DNA of 64,000 nt, taken from NCBI GenBank assembly GCA_022779305.1, contig JALFSW010000042.1, positions 1 to 64,000 on the forward strand. Direction: 5' to 3'. The notes under the pieces were generated by a model. That model was not told where the DNA came from, did not search any database, and saw only the letters and a program-made list of their open reading frames with translations. Below, piece by piece: positions 43,148 through 51,915 of this stretch. The number at the start of each line of letters is the position of its first letter. The stretch's first letter is position 1. This DNA is from Prevotella sp. (GTDB lineage Bacteria; Bacteroidota; Bacteroidia; Bacteroidales; Bacteroidaceae). A program made the translations under genes and the position numbers.

Positions 43148-43216
43148 TTAACACAATTCGGTCATTAGAAGATCATCGGATTTGTCTGATTGTTTATAAT
43201 GACCGATCTAGGTTTA
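43148..43216. repeat. ~200-bp element, copy R7 (mini form)
   Basis: Only the two inverted termini are kept (TTAACACAATTCGGTCATTA and TAATGACCGATCTAGGTTTA) around ~29 bp, 69 bp in all. The terminal TAA on the reverse strand is the stop codon of the 43214-43771 gene. Confidence 0.8.
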
Positions 43217-43771
43217 TTGTAAAGAAGCAACGTAAGTAGCCAATTCGGAGCCATCATCGAGCGAAGGCGAATAGTTTTCGAGTACTTTAAACATTGCTTT
43301 ACCATAGCGTTCAACCATGCCTTTTAATGTGTTCAGCACACAGATGTTGCCCGCCAAGCCGCAAATGTGTATTTCTGTAATCCCTTCGTGCGCAATGAGT
43401 GCGTCTAAGGCTTTAGAAGAAGTTTCATTTTGCATCACAGAATACTCTTCTCGCGCTGCGAGGTTGCCTTTACGAAATACCGAGAAAGGCACACCTGCCG
43501 TATTGCAAGCCACCAAAAGCGGTTCATATATGGCTGCACCAACCGAGTTTTGAACGCAATGAATCGGCCATTGACCGCCTTGTGGCACAAAAGACGAATG
43601 ATGATAAGGATGCCAATCCGTGGTAACAGCAATAGCTGCATAGGTTTTTCCGTTGTTTCTTACGTAGTCTGCCAAGTCCTTCATCGCCTTTTCGGCATTG
43701 GGAACGGGCAAAGAACCGCCGATGAAATCATTCTGCGGGTCGATGATCAAAAGTAATGTTTTCTTCTCCAT
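43214..43771 (-). CDS. nicotinamidase-like cysteine hydrolase (isochorismatase fold)
   Basis: 185 residues. Catalytic triad candidates are Asp in LLIIDPQNDF (near 11), Lys in VFRKGN (near 100) and Cys in CGLAGNICV (near 137). A metal-binding D-x-H-x-x-x-H segment (TDWHPYHHSSF, near 53) supports nicotinamidase (PncA) over isochorismatase. It would turn nicotinamide into nicotinate for NAD salvage, complementing the nad operon. The usual T-D between GLA and CV is replaced by G-N-I, so specificity is uncertain. TATCTTTG at 43805-43798 is a likely -7 box. Its stop codon lies in element R7. Confidence 0.78.
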   Translation of the reverse strand: MEKKTLLLIIDPQNDFIGGSLPVPNAEKAMKDLADYVRNNGKTYAAIAVTTDWHPYHHSSFVPQGGQWPIHCVQNSVGAAIYEPLLVACNTAGVPFSVFRKGNLAAREEYSVMQNETSSKALDALIAHEGITEIHICGLAGNICVLNTLKGMVERYGKAMFKVLENYSPSLDDGSELATYVASLQ

Positions 43772-44050
43772 TTGGGTCGATTAATTGGTTATGATTGCAA
43801 AGATAAAGAAAAATAGGCGAACAGACGGAAAGAAGATATATTTTTTTGCAGTCATTGTTTTAGCCCACTTTTTATTCAGATGAGTATAAAATAAATTATA
43901 TTTATTCTATATTTAATTTGTTTTGAAAATATAATCAACATCTATTTGTTTAATTACATCTTTATATATGGAGTTTTCTTGATTAATAGGTGTAATATTT
44001 TGGCGTTTTAAACGTTATTCTTTTGTTAAACGAATAAAATCTATTTAGAC

Positions 44051-44368
44051 ATGATAATTACTACAACTCCACTCATTGATGGACACCAAATATTAGAATA
44101 TAAGGGCATTGTAACGGGCGAAGCCATCATTGGTGCGAACTTTTTCAAGGATCTTATGGCGCAATGGAGAGATTTCTTCGGTGGTCGTTCAAAAGCCTAT
44201 GAAAAGGTGCTGAGCGAAGCCAAGGACACGGCTATTGCTGAGATGATGCAGCGTGCAGAAGCATTAGGTGCGAATGCTATTGTAGGTGTTTTCATCACTT
44301 ACAACTCTTTGGGCGAAGGTAATGGTATGCTAATGGCAACATGTTCAGGAACGGCAGTACGCATCTAA
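44051..44368 (+). CDS. YbjQ-family protein (heavy-metal-binding domain, UPF0145)
   Basis: 105 residues, typical length. The pattern [24 protein letters not shown] at the start and [13 protein letters not shown] near 75 is diagnostic. The family forms pentamers; function unproven. Monocistronic, with a terminator 155 nt downstream. The 279 nt upstream hold no other gene that I can see. Confidence 0.92.
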   Translation: MIITTTPLIDGHQILEYKGIVTGEAIIGANFFKDLMAQWRDFFGGRSKAYEKVLSEAKDTAIAEMMQRAEALGANAIVGVFITYNSLGEGNGMLMATCSGTAVRI

Positions 44369-44461
44369 AATACTTTTCATTTTTTTGTCGCACTTTTATT
44401 TCTTTTCTCTATAATACCCTAAAAATCAAAGTAATGCAACAAAGAGAAAGGAATTAAATAT

Positions 44462-44507
44462 TTTCGTTCAACCAGATGAACAAACGACTCAATGCAATTG
44501 AACTATT
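44462..44507. repeat. ~90-bp repeat family, remnant
   Basis: TTTCGTTCAACCAGATGAAC, then CGACTCAATGCAATTGAAC: both ends of the ~90-bp unit with the middle missing. Confidence 0.5.
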
Positions 44508-44522
44508 AGATAATAAATAAAG

Positions 44523-44558
44523 AAATCCTCGATGAGCTCAGTGTCTCATCGAGGATTT
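44523..44558. terminator. bidirectional terminator between ybjQ and the 44600 gene
   Basis: Perfect 14-bp stem AAATCCTCGATGAG / CTCATCGAGGATTT, 8-nt loop, A-rich on the left and T-rich on the right. The flanking genes converge. Confidence 0.85.
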
Positions 44559-44599
44559 TACAATTCTCTCAATAGGTTAATGAAAAGAACTATTGCTGT

Positions 44600-45505
44600 T
44601 TATCGGTTGATGAATTTTCTTCCGTTTTCAATCACAACGCCTTTATATTGAGATGAAACTTTTTGTCCTGCGAGGTTGTAGCGTTGATGAGTTGCAGTGC
44701 GAGTAGTAATTTTGTGTTCATCAATTCCGTTGGTAATGCTCTTTTCTTGGAAGGTGAACTTCGTTACAGGTTGGTCTACATCTACTCCGTGTTCATTCCT
44801 ACTACTATATGCCTTTGGCCAGTCGTTAGATTGTCTGAAAGCATTGAAAGTAGTAATGTCGCTTGCGAAAGTCATCGTGCGATATTGATAGTGCCTTCCT
44901 GTGTCTTTAATCTTAAAGAAGCGAACATCCGAATAATTAGGATAGTTGGTGTTTTCATTGCTTGCCTCGAACACAACTGTAACGAGTAGATTCTTATCTC
45001 CGCTGTAATAGAATGGCTTGTCAAGCTCCATTGGAAACTCTATTTGCTGATAGGCAGTGCCGTAACCATCGTATTGATAAGCAAACGTAGCCTGCGGGTT
45101 GTCAATGTTAAAATCAAAATACTCATAGCGTTCTGTATCGGGATTTTTGCGGAACTTGTCTTCGGTGATTTCTTGAATGAAAACGTTCACCGTGTATTTT
45201 AGTTCAACATAGCCACTTTCGTTAAAAAACAAGTGATTGATGGCTGTAATTTCCTTGCCAGCAAGTGCAGCAAGTTCTTCTTTGGTGTAGATCGTTTGCG
45301 AACCTGTGTACTTAAAAGCAAACGATGTTGGTGCAAAGTTGGGAATACCATCAAAGTAGGTGTGGTCGTTTGCACCATTGTCGCCATCTTTGAGGAGCTG
45401 GTCATACGCACCGATGGAAAGTGTTTCGGTCTTTTGGGTTGTTTCTTGTGCATTCATTGCCATTACGGCGAATGCCATTGCGAGTGTTGTAAAGATTTTT
45501 TTCAT
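44600..45505 (-). CDS. secreted protein with Prevotella-type C-terminal tail
   Basis: 301 residues. Signal peptide 1-19 (MKKIFTTLAMAFAVMAMNA-Q). The body (about 25-235) is beta-rich and not recognised. The C-terminus (HQRYNLAGQKVSSQYKGVVIENGRKFINR) is the same kind of tail as in the BspA-like protein. Last gene of a four-gene reverse-strand set with the DUF6850 barrel, DUF4876 lipoprotein and TonB receptor, separated from the barrel gene by 111 nt. Confidence 0.72.
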   Translation of the reverse strand: MKKIFTTLAMAFAVMAMNAQETTQKTETLSIGAYDQLLKDGDNGANDHTYFDGIPNFAPTSFAFKYTGSQTIYTKEELAALAGKEITAINHLFFNESGYVELKYTVNVFIQEITEDKFRKNPDTERYEYFDFNIDNPQATFAYQYDGYGTAYQQIEFPMELDKPFYYSGDKNLLVTVVFEASNENTNYPNYSDVRFFKIKDTGRHYQYRTMTFASDITTFNAFRQSNDWPKAYSSRNEHGVDVDQPVTKFTFQEKSITNGIDEHKITTRTATHQRYNLAGQKVSSQYKGVVIENGRKFINR

Positions 45506-45616
45506 ATTATTACTGATTGATTAAATGATTGTGTTTCATATTCTGGTGATTTAGGCATATAGCAAAATAAATGTAACAAGGGGTTTTGCACGGATAACTT
45601 TGTTCCATGCTCTTCA

Positions 45617-47170
45617 TCACAATGCTATACCAATGGTTGCTGAAAGCGAATTTTGGTGTGCAGTGGTGAGATAGCGATCGTGTTGCCACGACAAAGCCGC
45701 TGTGATGGCTTTGTTTTGCCAAATGGTGAAATCATAGCCAATGGTGAGTTTGGTTTGTGTTTCCGTATTGCCTAAATAGGCATCTATGTGTTGGAAAGTT
45801 TCGGTTAAATTTTTCTTTTCAGAGGTTCTTTTTTGGTCGGCGACTTTGTTGAGTTGCAGCTGATGTGAGAGGGCGGAACGATGCAGGTAAGATAGCTCGG
45901 CATAAAGACGTCCAGATGGTTGTTGCATCGTGGTGCACAAGCGTGTGCCGAATGCAAGATGGCTGACCGACAATTGGTTATCGGAATCATAATGACGGCT
46001 TTCAAAAGTAGTCCATTTCGTTTGTGGCTCTACATAGATTTGCCACGTCTGGTTCACTTTTGTTTCATAAAAACCACTCAAAGCCACTTCATGCGATGTG
46101 TGTTTGTATTGCTTTCGTGTGCCAATCTGTGGATAAACATTCGACGAGGCATCACCAAAAAGATTATCATTGCCATCACGCCCGCTGTGTTTGCTGACAA
46201 GACGAAAGCCATAAGTCGCAGTTTTCCATGTCAGTTCCGAACGGAAAGTAGACAATTGCAGACGGTTTAGAGGCAGATAATTCAAGTCGGAGAGTATTTT
46301 GTCTATCGTGTTTGATTCATAGCCCACACTTGCCGAAAATCCTTTTTCCGTGAGCGAAAGCCATTCCAAGGATAGATTGATGCTATGTCCTTTATAAAAA
46401 GCATTGTTGCTTGCACCCGAAAAGCGTGTGAAATCGTTGCCAATCCCCGTGAGATGGTATTCTCGTTCTGCTCCCAATTCGTTCAGAAAGGCGAGTTCGT
46501 TGGTTTGTTTGTATTTCCCAAGTGCAACCGATGCTGCCACAATGTGATGTGTCAAAAGCTGACGTCCGTAGCCCAATTTGCCGTAAAGATATGCCGTGGT
46601 GTTATTTGGACGTGGGTCGCACATTCTGTATTCCGACAAAGCACGATAGCCCAATTCTGCACCTATGAGATGTTGCTTGAGCTGTAACGTGTAACCGCCA
46701 TTGAGTGTATATTGTTCGTGTTGCATATCGCCCCCTATTGGGTCGGCAAGGACGTAGGGAAAAAGCAAAAGAAAGTCGGATGTTTCGTTCCATACCACAT
46801 CACGTCGTTTCCCGTTTTCATAGGAAGCATTGCCCCAAACTGCATCTTTTCCGCTCAATGATTGGAAAGTTTTTGCTGAAAAAGTCAATGCCGTCTCTCC
46901 GTTTCCGAGTTGTGGGATTTTGGCTTGTGTAGCAGGTGTGGTGCGATAGGAAAACAAAAGTTGCGAAAGTGAGGGTTGTTGGCTTTTAGACATCAAAGCG
47001 GGGTTTTGCCAAAGGGCTGCTCTGAAATCAAGATGGAGCGAGTCTTGTCGGGCAATGGCTTTTTGTGCGTCCTCGGCAAAGACTGAAATCGCCACAGAGA
47101 GCAATAGGGCAAGTAAGCCGCTGTGCAGGGTAGGGTGGGGGGTGATGTTACAGAACGTAGTGATGGTCAT
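45617..47170 (-). CDS. DUF6850 outer-membrane beta-barrel protein
   Basis: 517 residues from the ATG at 47170 (MTITTFCNI). The open frame extends 33 codons upstream into a 22-bp repeat array and that part is rejected. Signal peptide follows (GLLALLLSVAISVFA-ED). The rest is a long series of amphipathic strands with aromatic girdles, consistent with a barrel, and a final strand ending LSATIGIAL. I recognise it as the DUF6850 family, found beside DUF4876 and TonB receptor genes. A role as outer-membrane partner of that system is inferred. Confidence 0.78.
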   Translation of the reverse strand: MTITTFCNITPHPTLHSGLLALLLSVAISVFAEDAQKAIARQDSLHLDFRAALWQNPALMSKSQQPSLSQLLFSYRTTPATQAKIPQLGNGETALTFSAKTFQSLSGKDAVWGNASYENGKRRDVVWNETSDFLLLFPYVLADPIGGDMQHEQYTLNGGYTLQLKQHLIGAELGYRALSEYRMCDPRPNNTTAYLYGKLGYGRQLLTHHIVAASVALGKYKQTNELAFLNELGAEREYHLTGIGNDFTRFSGASNNAFYKGHSINLSLEWLSLTEKGFSASVGYESNTIDKILSDLNYLPLNRLQLSTFRSELTWKTATYGFRLVSKHSGRDGNDNLFGDASSNVYPQIGTRKQYKHTSHEVALSGFYETKVNQTWQIYVEPQTKWTTFESRHYDSDNQLSVSHLAFGTRLCTTMQQPSGRLYAELSYLHRSALSHQLQLNKVADQKRTSEKKNLTETFQHIDAYLGNTETQTKLTIGYDFTIWQNKAITAALSWQHDRYLTTAHQNSLSATIGIAL

Positions 47171-47249
47171 TTTTCTATTTTGTTTTCCTTTCTTATTTCG
47201 TAAACTACTGATTTTCAAATGTTTGAAAAGCATATAAAAATGAGCTTGT

Positions 47250-47337
47250 AAGTGAGGCTCAGTTAGCAAGTAACTGAGCCTTAGTTGGGTTGCAAGTGAG
47301 CCTCATTCGCATCGCAAGTGAGGCTCACTTGCTCGTC
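47250..47337. repeat. 22-bp palindrome array, locus E (4 units)
   Basis: Units at 47250-47271 (AAGTGAGGCTCAGTT), 47272-47293 (AACTGAGCCTTAGTT), 47294-47315 (AAGTGAGCCTCATTC) and 47316-47337. The last unit includes the 19-bp palindrome GCAAGTGAGGCTCACTTGC. It sits inside the TonB-receptor operon and is directly followed by another 22-bp array. Confidence 0.9.
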
Positions 47338-47350
47338 TTCCGAGCGACTA

Positions 47351-47460
47351 AAAAAATGATAGCACTTTTTTGCGAAAAGGTACTAATCTTTTTTGAAAAA
47401 ACTATTAAGCTTTCTTCAAAAAGGTCATAAACTTTTTGTGAAAACACGAATAGCTTTTTG
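47351..47460. repeat. 22-bp A/T-rich inverted-repeat array (5 units)
   Basis: Units at 47351-47372, 47373-47394, 47395-47416, 47417-47438 and 47439-47460, each 22 bp. Consensus is GAAAAAG-N8-CTTTTTT. The fourth, CAAAAAGGTCATAAACTTTT plus TG, is a perfect 7-bp inverted repeat. Same period as the array at 47250 but a different sequence. Ends 17 nt before the DUF4876 stop codon region. Confidence 0.8.
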
Positions 47461-47476
47461 CTCGATGCTTTTTTCT

Positions 47477-48718
47477 TTAATACTTAAAGAACGGATTGGC
47501 AGTTGCCCGATGTTCAAAGTCTTGCGACGAGTTATTGGTGTCTTGCAAAATGGCTCTTCCGCCCTCTTTTCGAAGGAGTTTTCTACGCACAGATTTGCCA
47601 TAGGCAGTCTTGTCGCCCATCATTTCCGAACTGTAAGCATAGCCTTGGTCGAGTTCGGGAGAGGTCACAAGCCATTGATATGTCGCAGGCGCACTCATGT
47701 TCACGGCATCAATGATCCAATCGTTAGGAATGCGGTAGCTTTTGCCCTTCATGTCTACTGCTCCTGTTCGTCCCACAACGCGGTATTCATACTCGTAGGT
47801 GTAGTTTGTCAGATAATCGTCTTTGGTCGTCTTCATGCGTGCAAGGGCATAAGATTTGAAGCCTTGTGCGTGTGGTGTCCAGATGGTTTTGGTGTAGCAA
47901 TAGATGCGGTCAAGGTTCTTTACCGCTGTATTGTCGATGTCAGAGATCGAAGGAATAGTCGATTCGTCATACCATTCAAAGTCTGCCGTGGTTTCGTTCC
48001 ATGAGTTTGGGTTGGCTTTTGTGTGATCGATGGCGTTGTCTACGATGAGCAAGCGCTCGCCCGGTTTCACAGGTACGTCTTTTCCGCTGCCGGGCACCAT
48101 GTAGATCGCTTCCACTGCGAAGTCGGTCGCCATAATGTCGGGCGTGTAATCGTGCTTCATCACGGTGAGGAATGCCGATTCGGCAATAACGAGTGAGTCA
48201 GCATAAAGCACACGATCGGTGTTGTTATAGATCATGAAATATTTGTCGGCATAGTAAGACTTGCCTTTTGGTGTGGGCGAACCGGCGCAAAAGATTTCGG
48301 CAAGCACAAAACCTTCATAGTTTTCTGTGCCAGCAATGAAAAGCTGAATGGTGACGTTCTGGTCGTTGTTGAGAAGCGAAAACGATTCGATTCTTCCAGA
48401 AATGTTACTTTCCTTTGCCGTGCCCGCTTTGTCTTTGTAGTTCAATTTTCCGACAACTCTCACTTCATATTCGCCTTTGAGCAACTTCACTGTTGCCTGA
48501 TTGCCCGCCACAGTAGGAACTTGTTCGGTTGTTTCGCGTCCCGTGTTAAGTTCTTTGAAAGTGAGCGTAAGCTCTTTCAGTGTTCCTCCTTCGATGCTTG
48601 AAGGCAGTTGAAAGGTGGTGGTGAGGTTCAGACGTTGGTCTGTCGCTTCATCATCAGAATTACATGCAACAAGCAAACATGTTGCCAGAAGCATAAAACA
48701 GAATTTTAATTGTTTCAT
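47477..48718 (-). CDS. DUF4876 lipoprotein
   Basis: 413 residues. Lipoprotein signal LLATCLLVAC-N (cysteine near 19) and then acidic SDDE, a surface-export-like signal. Residues about 35-130 form an Ig-like/CarboxypepD-like domain (LTLTFKELNTGRETTEQV...LLKGEYEVRVVGKL); about 140-413 is the DUF4876 region (GFVLAEIFCAGSPTPKGKSYYADKYFMIYNNTD). The fold of the latter resembles lamin-tail-like domains. Second gene of the operon, 27 nt after the TonB receptor stop. Probable surface substrate-binding partner of that receptor, by analogy with SusD-type pairs. Confidence 0.82.
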   Translation of the reverse strand: MKQLKFCFMLLATCLLVACNSDDEATDQRLNLTTTFQLPSSIEGGTLKELTLTFKELNTGRETTEQVPTVAGNQATVKLLKGEYEVRVVGKLNYKDKAGTAKESNISGRIESFSLLNNDQNVTIQLFIAGTENYEGFVLAEIFCAGSPTPKGKSYYADKYFMIYNNTDRVLYADSLVIAESAFLTVMKHDYTPDIMATDFAVEAIYMVPGSGKDVPVKPGERLLIVDNAIDHTKANPNSWNETTADFEWYDESTIPSISDIDNTAVKNLDRIYCYTKTIWTPHAQGFKSYALARMKTTKDDYLTNYTYEYEYRVVGRTGAVDMKGKSYRIPNDWIIDAVNMSAPATYQWLVTSPELDQGYAYSSEMMGDKTAYGKSVRRKLLRKEGGRAILQDTNNSSQDFEHRATANPFFKY

Positions 48719-48745
48719 TTTTGTTTATTTTTAATTGATTTGTTT

Positions 48746-51526
48746 TTATATCGAGAAATTGATTTCCATACCAAAATAGGGTTTTGCCGTGCGTCGAACG
48801 ATGAGTCCAGAATTGGTTTTGTAGTCGGGCATATAATCGAGCATGCGATCGATGAACAATGCCAATTTCATCCATCTACCAAACTCCTTCGTCACTTTCA
48901 GATTGAAAAGCACATAGAGCGGTTCTCGGTGTTTCTGCCACAAAGCGTCGTTGTATTGTTTCACCAACCATTTCAAATATTTATCCGCCTTGCTTGCTTC
49001 GGTGTAGGGGTGTATTTTTCCATCAACCGACATATAGGCGAGTGGCGTTCCGTTCTCTCTCATCTGTTGAGAAGTGGTGAACCAAACACATTCTGCCGTC
49101 AGTGAGAACGTCAGTCCTAAACGAGGGATATACGTATCAGCCATGAAATTGGTACTCAACTGTTCTTTGACACTCCCAGAAGAATTATCATAATAGCCGA
49201 TGTATTTATCATTGACCGCCTCACCATCTATAACTGCCGAGGTGATGGTGTTGAAAAGTGGTTCGCTGTTGGTGTAGGTGGTCTTGAAGTAAGCCCCATT
49301 GACAGTGAAGCGAGTCTTGAGCGTTTTTAATCTTTTGCTCGAAAATTGCCACTCTATACCTTCTTTCATCAGCCTACTGCCATTGGTTGTTTTGCCGAAA
49401 AGTCCCAAGATGTTGCGCTCGGTGTAGGCAATGTTTTCTAATCGTGGAGATGAAGAGAGGTTTTTACCATTGATGGACGATTCATCGTAATCCTTATAAT
49501 AAAAGGGACGGGCAATACTTGATGCCCGAAAGCCACTCGAAAGATTTTCGTGAAAGTAGGTGAGGCTAAAAAGATTGCCATCATAAGCCGCCCCAAGTCT
49601 CAACTCCCATTTATTGTTGGTGGCAGGCATGAGGCCGTAGTTCGTCACGTCAAGCAAATAGGTGCGGAGGTGTAGACGGCGAAAATCAGGATTTGCGTGA
49701 TAATAGTTCAGCTCAACGATGTCTCGATAAACCTTGTCGGGATAGATATTGAGCAAGGTAGGGAACTTCGTTTGGCGTCCCCATCCACCATTGAGGTCTA
49801 TGATGAGATCTTTTCCTTGCACGTTAATGCTGGGAAGTCGCCACTGAAAGTTCACACGTGGGTCAATGAAAATGCGCTTGCTCATTGCATATTTGCTGGC
49901 AAGGTTCAACATTTGTGTGCCACGAATGCCCAAAGACGATGTGAACCGATGTTGTCCAATTGTCCATGACAGCACGTCTTGCGCATAGAAACTGAGTAAA
50001 TGTTCGGCTGGAATGGTTCGGTAATCTCTCGGACGATAGGGTGTGTTGGGCGAAAGCGGGCGTTCGGGATTGTAAATCTGTCCATGGCCATAATTCTTGT
50101 CCATCTTCCATTCAATACCAACATTTGCATTGTGCATGACAGAAAAAGTTTTGAAATCAAGCAAACCCTTCATCTTTGCAAAGAGATTGAGCGGGCGTCC
50201 GTCTACGGTAACATGGGCAAGATAAGAGTAAGGAAGGTAAATGCCATCATGTTCGCCCTCCTGAAGGATAGTGGAAACAGCAACATCGCGTGCCAGATTA
50301 ACCTGTCGGTCTTGCTTGATTTGGCTCGATTCATAGCGTACTGCAAGGTCAAGATGAAGCGATTTCAACACACGCGGTTCTTTGGGAAGCAACGATAGCG
50401 AATGACTAAGTCCGAAACGATTATAAGAACTTTTGTAGCGGTCGTTCTTCTGTGTGAGAATTTCTGGGTCGTGTTTCTCATTGTCGAACGAACCAGTGTA
50501 GTCTAAATTCGTGCGTGAGCGAAGTTGGTAAGTAGATGTGTTCCATTGATTTTGCAGGCGAGCAGAAAATGTGAGACGTTTGTAATTGTTCAGTGCGTTG
50601 CGAGGATCGGCTTTTGCATCAAGATAGTCTAAACTGAAACTTGCGAGGGCTTTCCCTATCTCCATTCCTTTGCCTACATAGAAGAGCTTGCTGTAAGAAT
50701 CGGCTTTGAAACGTGCTTCCAAGGGCGTGGGTTTAATCTTCCGTTTGATAACCACCACACCACTTGTGAGGTCGCCATATTCTACGGGTGCAATGCCTCG
50801 AATAACTTCCACACTCTCGATGTTGTCTGTCGGTATCTGTCGCATATCAACACCAGTTTTCACATGATTCTTACCTGCATCTACATCACCATAAGTCGCA
50901 GCCGAAGCCTGCAACACTTGCTGCATATTTGCATTGGTGTTGAGTGGGATTCCATCCGAAACGAAAACCGTTCCCAGTGCAGAAATATCGTAATTGGCGT
51001 TTCCCACACCCGCTTGTCTGAGGTAGATGGCGTTGGCATTGGTAAGATTGGGCAACGACTTGTGTCCACCTGGCAGTAAGGAAAGCAAATCTGTGAAGCT
51101 GGAAGGCTGCAAATGTTCTATGGCCTTGCGATCGATGACCGATGAAGATGTGATGCTTTGTCCTTCTTTTGCCGTTACAACCACCTCGTTAAGACTATTT
51201 TCGTCGGGCAGAAGTGCAATAGTTACATTGGTTTTCCCTTTTACGGAATAGGTTTTCGAGAAAGAAATGTAGCCCACGTAAGTAGCCATGATTTTATAAG
51301 TGCCATCTTTTATATTGGCAACGATAAAACTCCCATCCATCGCTGAAGATAGATGGTGTTGTTTACCTTTTTCATCTTCAATGAGAATATTGGCATAAGG
51401 CAACGCAGTTTTTGAATGGTTATCGATAATTCGTCCCATGATGGAACCCGCTTGCACGCTTATCGCCATACCAAATGTGATAAAAAAAGCAATGAATTTA
51501 TATGTTGTTAGGCTTCGTTTGCCCAT
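48746..51526 (-). CDS. TonB-dependent outer-membrane receptor
   Basis: 926 residues from the ATG at 51526 (MGKRSLTTYK), which gives a normal signal peptide ending VQA-G; an ATG at 51571 is also open. Residues about 27-110 are the CarboxypepD_reg-like domain (GSIMGRIIDNHSKTALPYANILI). A TonB box-like LNEVVVTA follows near 115, then the plug (about 125-240, with ESVEVIRGIAPVEYGDLTSGVV) and the 22-strand barrel to the terminal FGMEINFSI. Imports an unknown ligand with the DUF4876/DUF6850 proteins. Not SusC-like in its partner, since no SusD gene is present. Strong promoter upstream. Confidence 0.88.
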   Translation of the reverse strand: MGKRSLTTYKFIAFFITFGMAISVQAGSIMGRIIDNHSKTALPYANILIEDEKGKQHHLSSAMDGSFIVANIKDGTYKIMATYVGYISFSKTYSVKGKTNVTIALLPDENSLNEVVVTAKEGQSITSSSVIDRKAIEHLQPSSFTDLLSLLPGGHKSLPNLTNANAIYLRQAGVGNANYDISALGTVFVSDGIPLNTNANMQQVLQASAATYGDVDAGKNHVKTGVDMRQIPTDNIESVEVIRGIAPVEYGDLTSGVVVIKRKIKPTPLEARFKADSYSKLFYVGKGMEIGKALASFSLDYLDAKADPRNALNNYKRLTFSARLQNQWNTSTYQLRSRTNLDYTGSFDNEKHDPEILTQKNDRYKSSYNRFGLSHSLSLLPKEPRVLKSLHLDLAVRYESSQIKQDRQVNLARDVAVSTILQEGEHDGIYLPYSYLAHVTVDGRPLNLFAKMKGLLDFKTFSVMHNANVGIEWKMDKNYGHGQIYNPERPLSPNTPYRPRDYRTIPAEHLLSFYAQDVLSWTIGQHRFTSSLGIRGTQMLNLASKYAMSKRIFIDPRVNFQWRLPSINVQGKDLIIDLNGGWGRQTKFPTLLNIYPDKVYRDIVELNYYHANPDFRRLHLRTYLLDVTNYGLMPATNNKWELRLGAAYDGNLFSLTYFHENLSSGFRASSIARPFYYKDYDESSINGKNLSSSPRLENIAYTERNILGLFGKTTNGSRLMKEGIEWQFSSKRLKTLKTRFTVNGAYFKTTYTNSEPLFNTITSAVIDGEAVNDKYIGYYDNSSGSVKEQLSTNFMADTYIPRLGLTFSLTAECVWFTTSQQMRENGTPLAYMSVDGKIHPYTEASKADKYLKWLVKQYNDALWQKHREPLYVLFNLKVTKEFGRWMKLALFIDRMLDYMPDYKTNSGLIVRRTAKPYFGMEINFSI

Positions 51527-51614
51527 TCTTCTGCGTTCAAAGAAACTGTTTAAAGATGTGGAATACTGCATCTATGCTTGGTTTTTCTTATCTTTTTCCC
51601 TTTCGTTTGGGCTG

Positions 51615-51645
51615 CAAAGTTATAGAAATGAGGGGGCTATCGCAA
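51615..51645 (-). promoter_or_regulatory. promoter of the TonB-receptor operon
   Basis: On the reverse strand TTG (51645-51643), 20-nt spacer, then TAACTTTG (51622-51615). Leader to the chosen start is about 80 nt. No Fur-like palindrome was recognised here. Confidence 0.65.
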
Positions 51646-51854
51646 TACTCAAAAATAATGAATTATGGGCGAATGAAAAATACCTACTTCAAAGTATGTC
51701 TATCGCCATTTTACCATTGTTTCTTGCTCGTAGTCTGTTTTTTTTATGGTTTTCATCATTCTTTTTAAGTATGCGGGGGTAATTATTATTCGGTAAAAAT
51801 GAAAAGACACAACATGGAAAGAATTTCTAAAATAATTGTTTATTTCTTAAAAGA

Positions 51855-51886
51855 TTTGGTGGACTTAATTTAAAGACTTATCTTTG
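51855..51886 (+). promoter_or_regulatory. promoter of manC
   Basis: TTTG at 51855-51858, 20-nt spacer, TATCTTTG at 51879-51886: a full Bacteroidetes consensus promoter. Start codon about 30 nt downstream. Confidence 0.75.
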
Positions 51887-51915
51887 AGGGGTTAATCAAC
51901 AGTTCTAACACAACT

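Noticed and set aside
44051..44368. Role of the YbjQ gene as part of the downstream TonB operon
   Set aside because: It is on the opposite strand and separated by a strong bidirectional terminator at 44523-44558.
47171..47269. 33-codon upstream extension of the DUF6850 protein
   Set aside because: It would translate a 22-bp palindrome unit; the signal peptide begins correctly at 47170.
47250..47460. 22-bp arrays as CRISPR
   Set aside because: Conserved part is a 15-19 bp palindrome with only 3-7 variable bases between copies; CRISPR spacers are about 30 bp. No cas genes are nearby.
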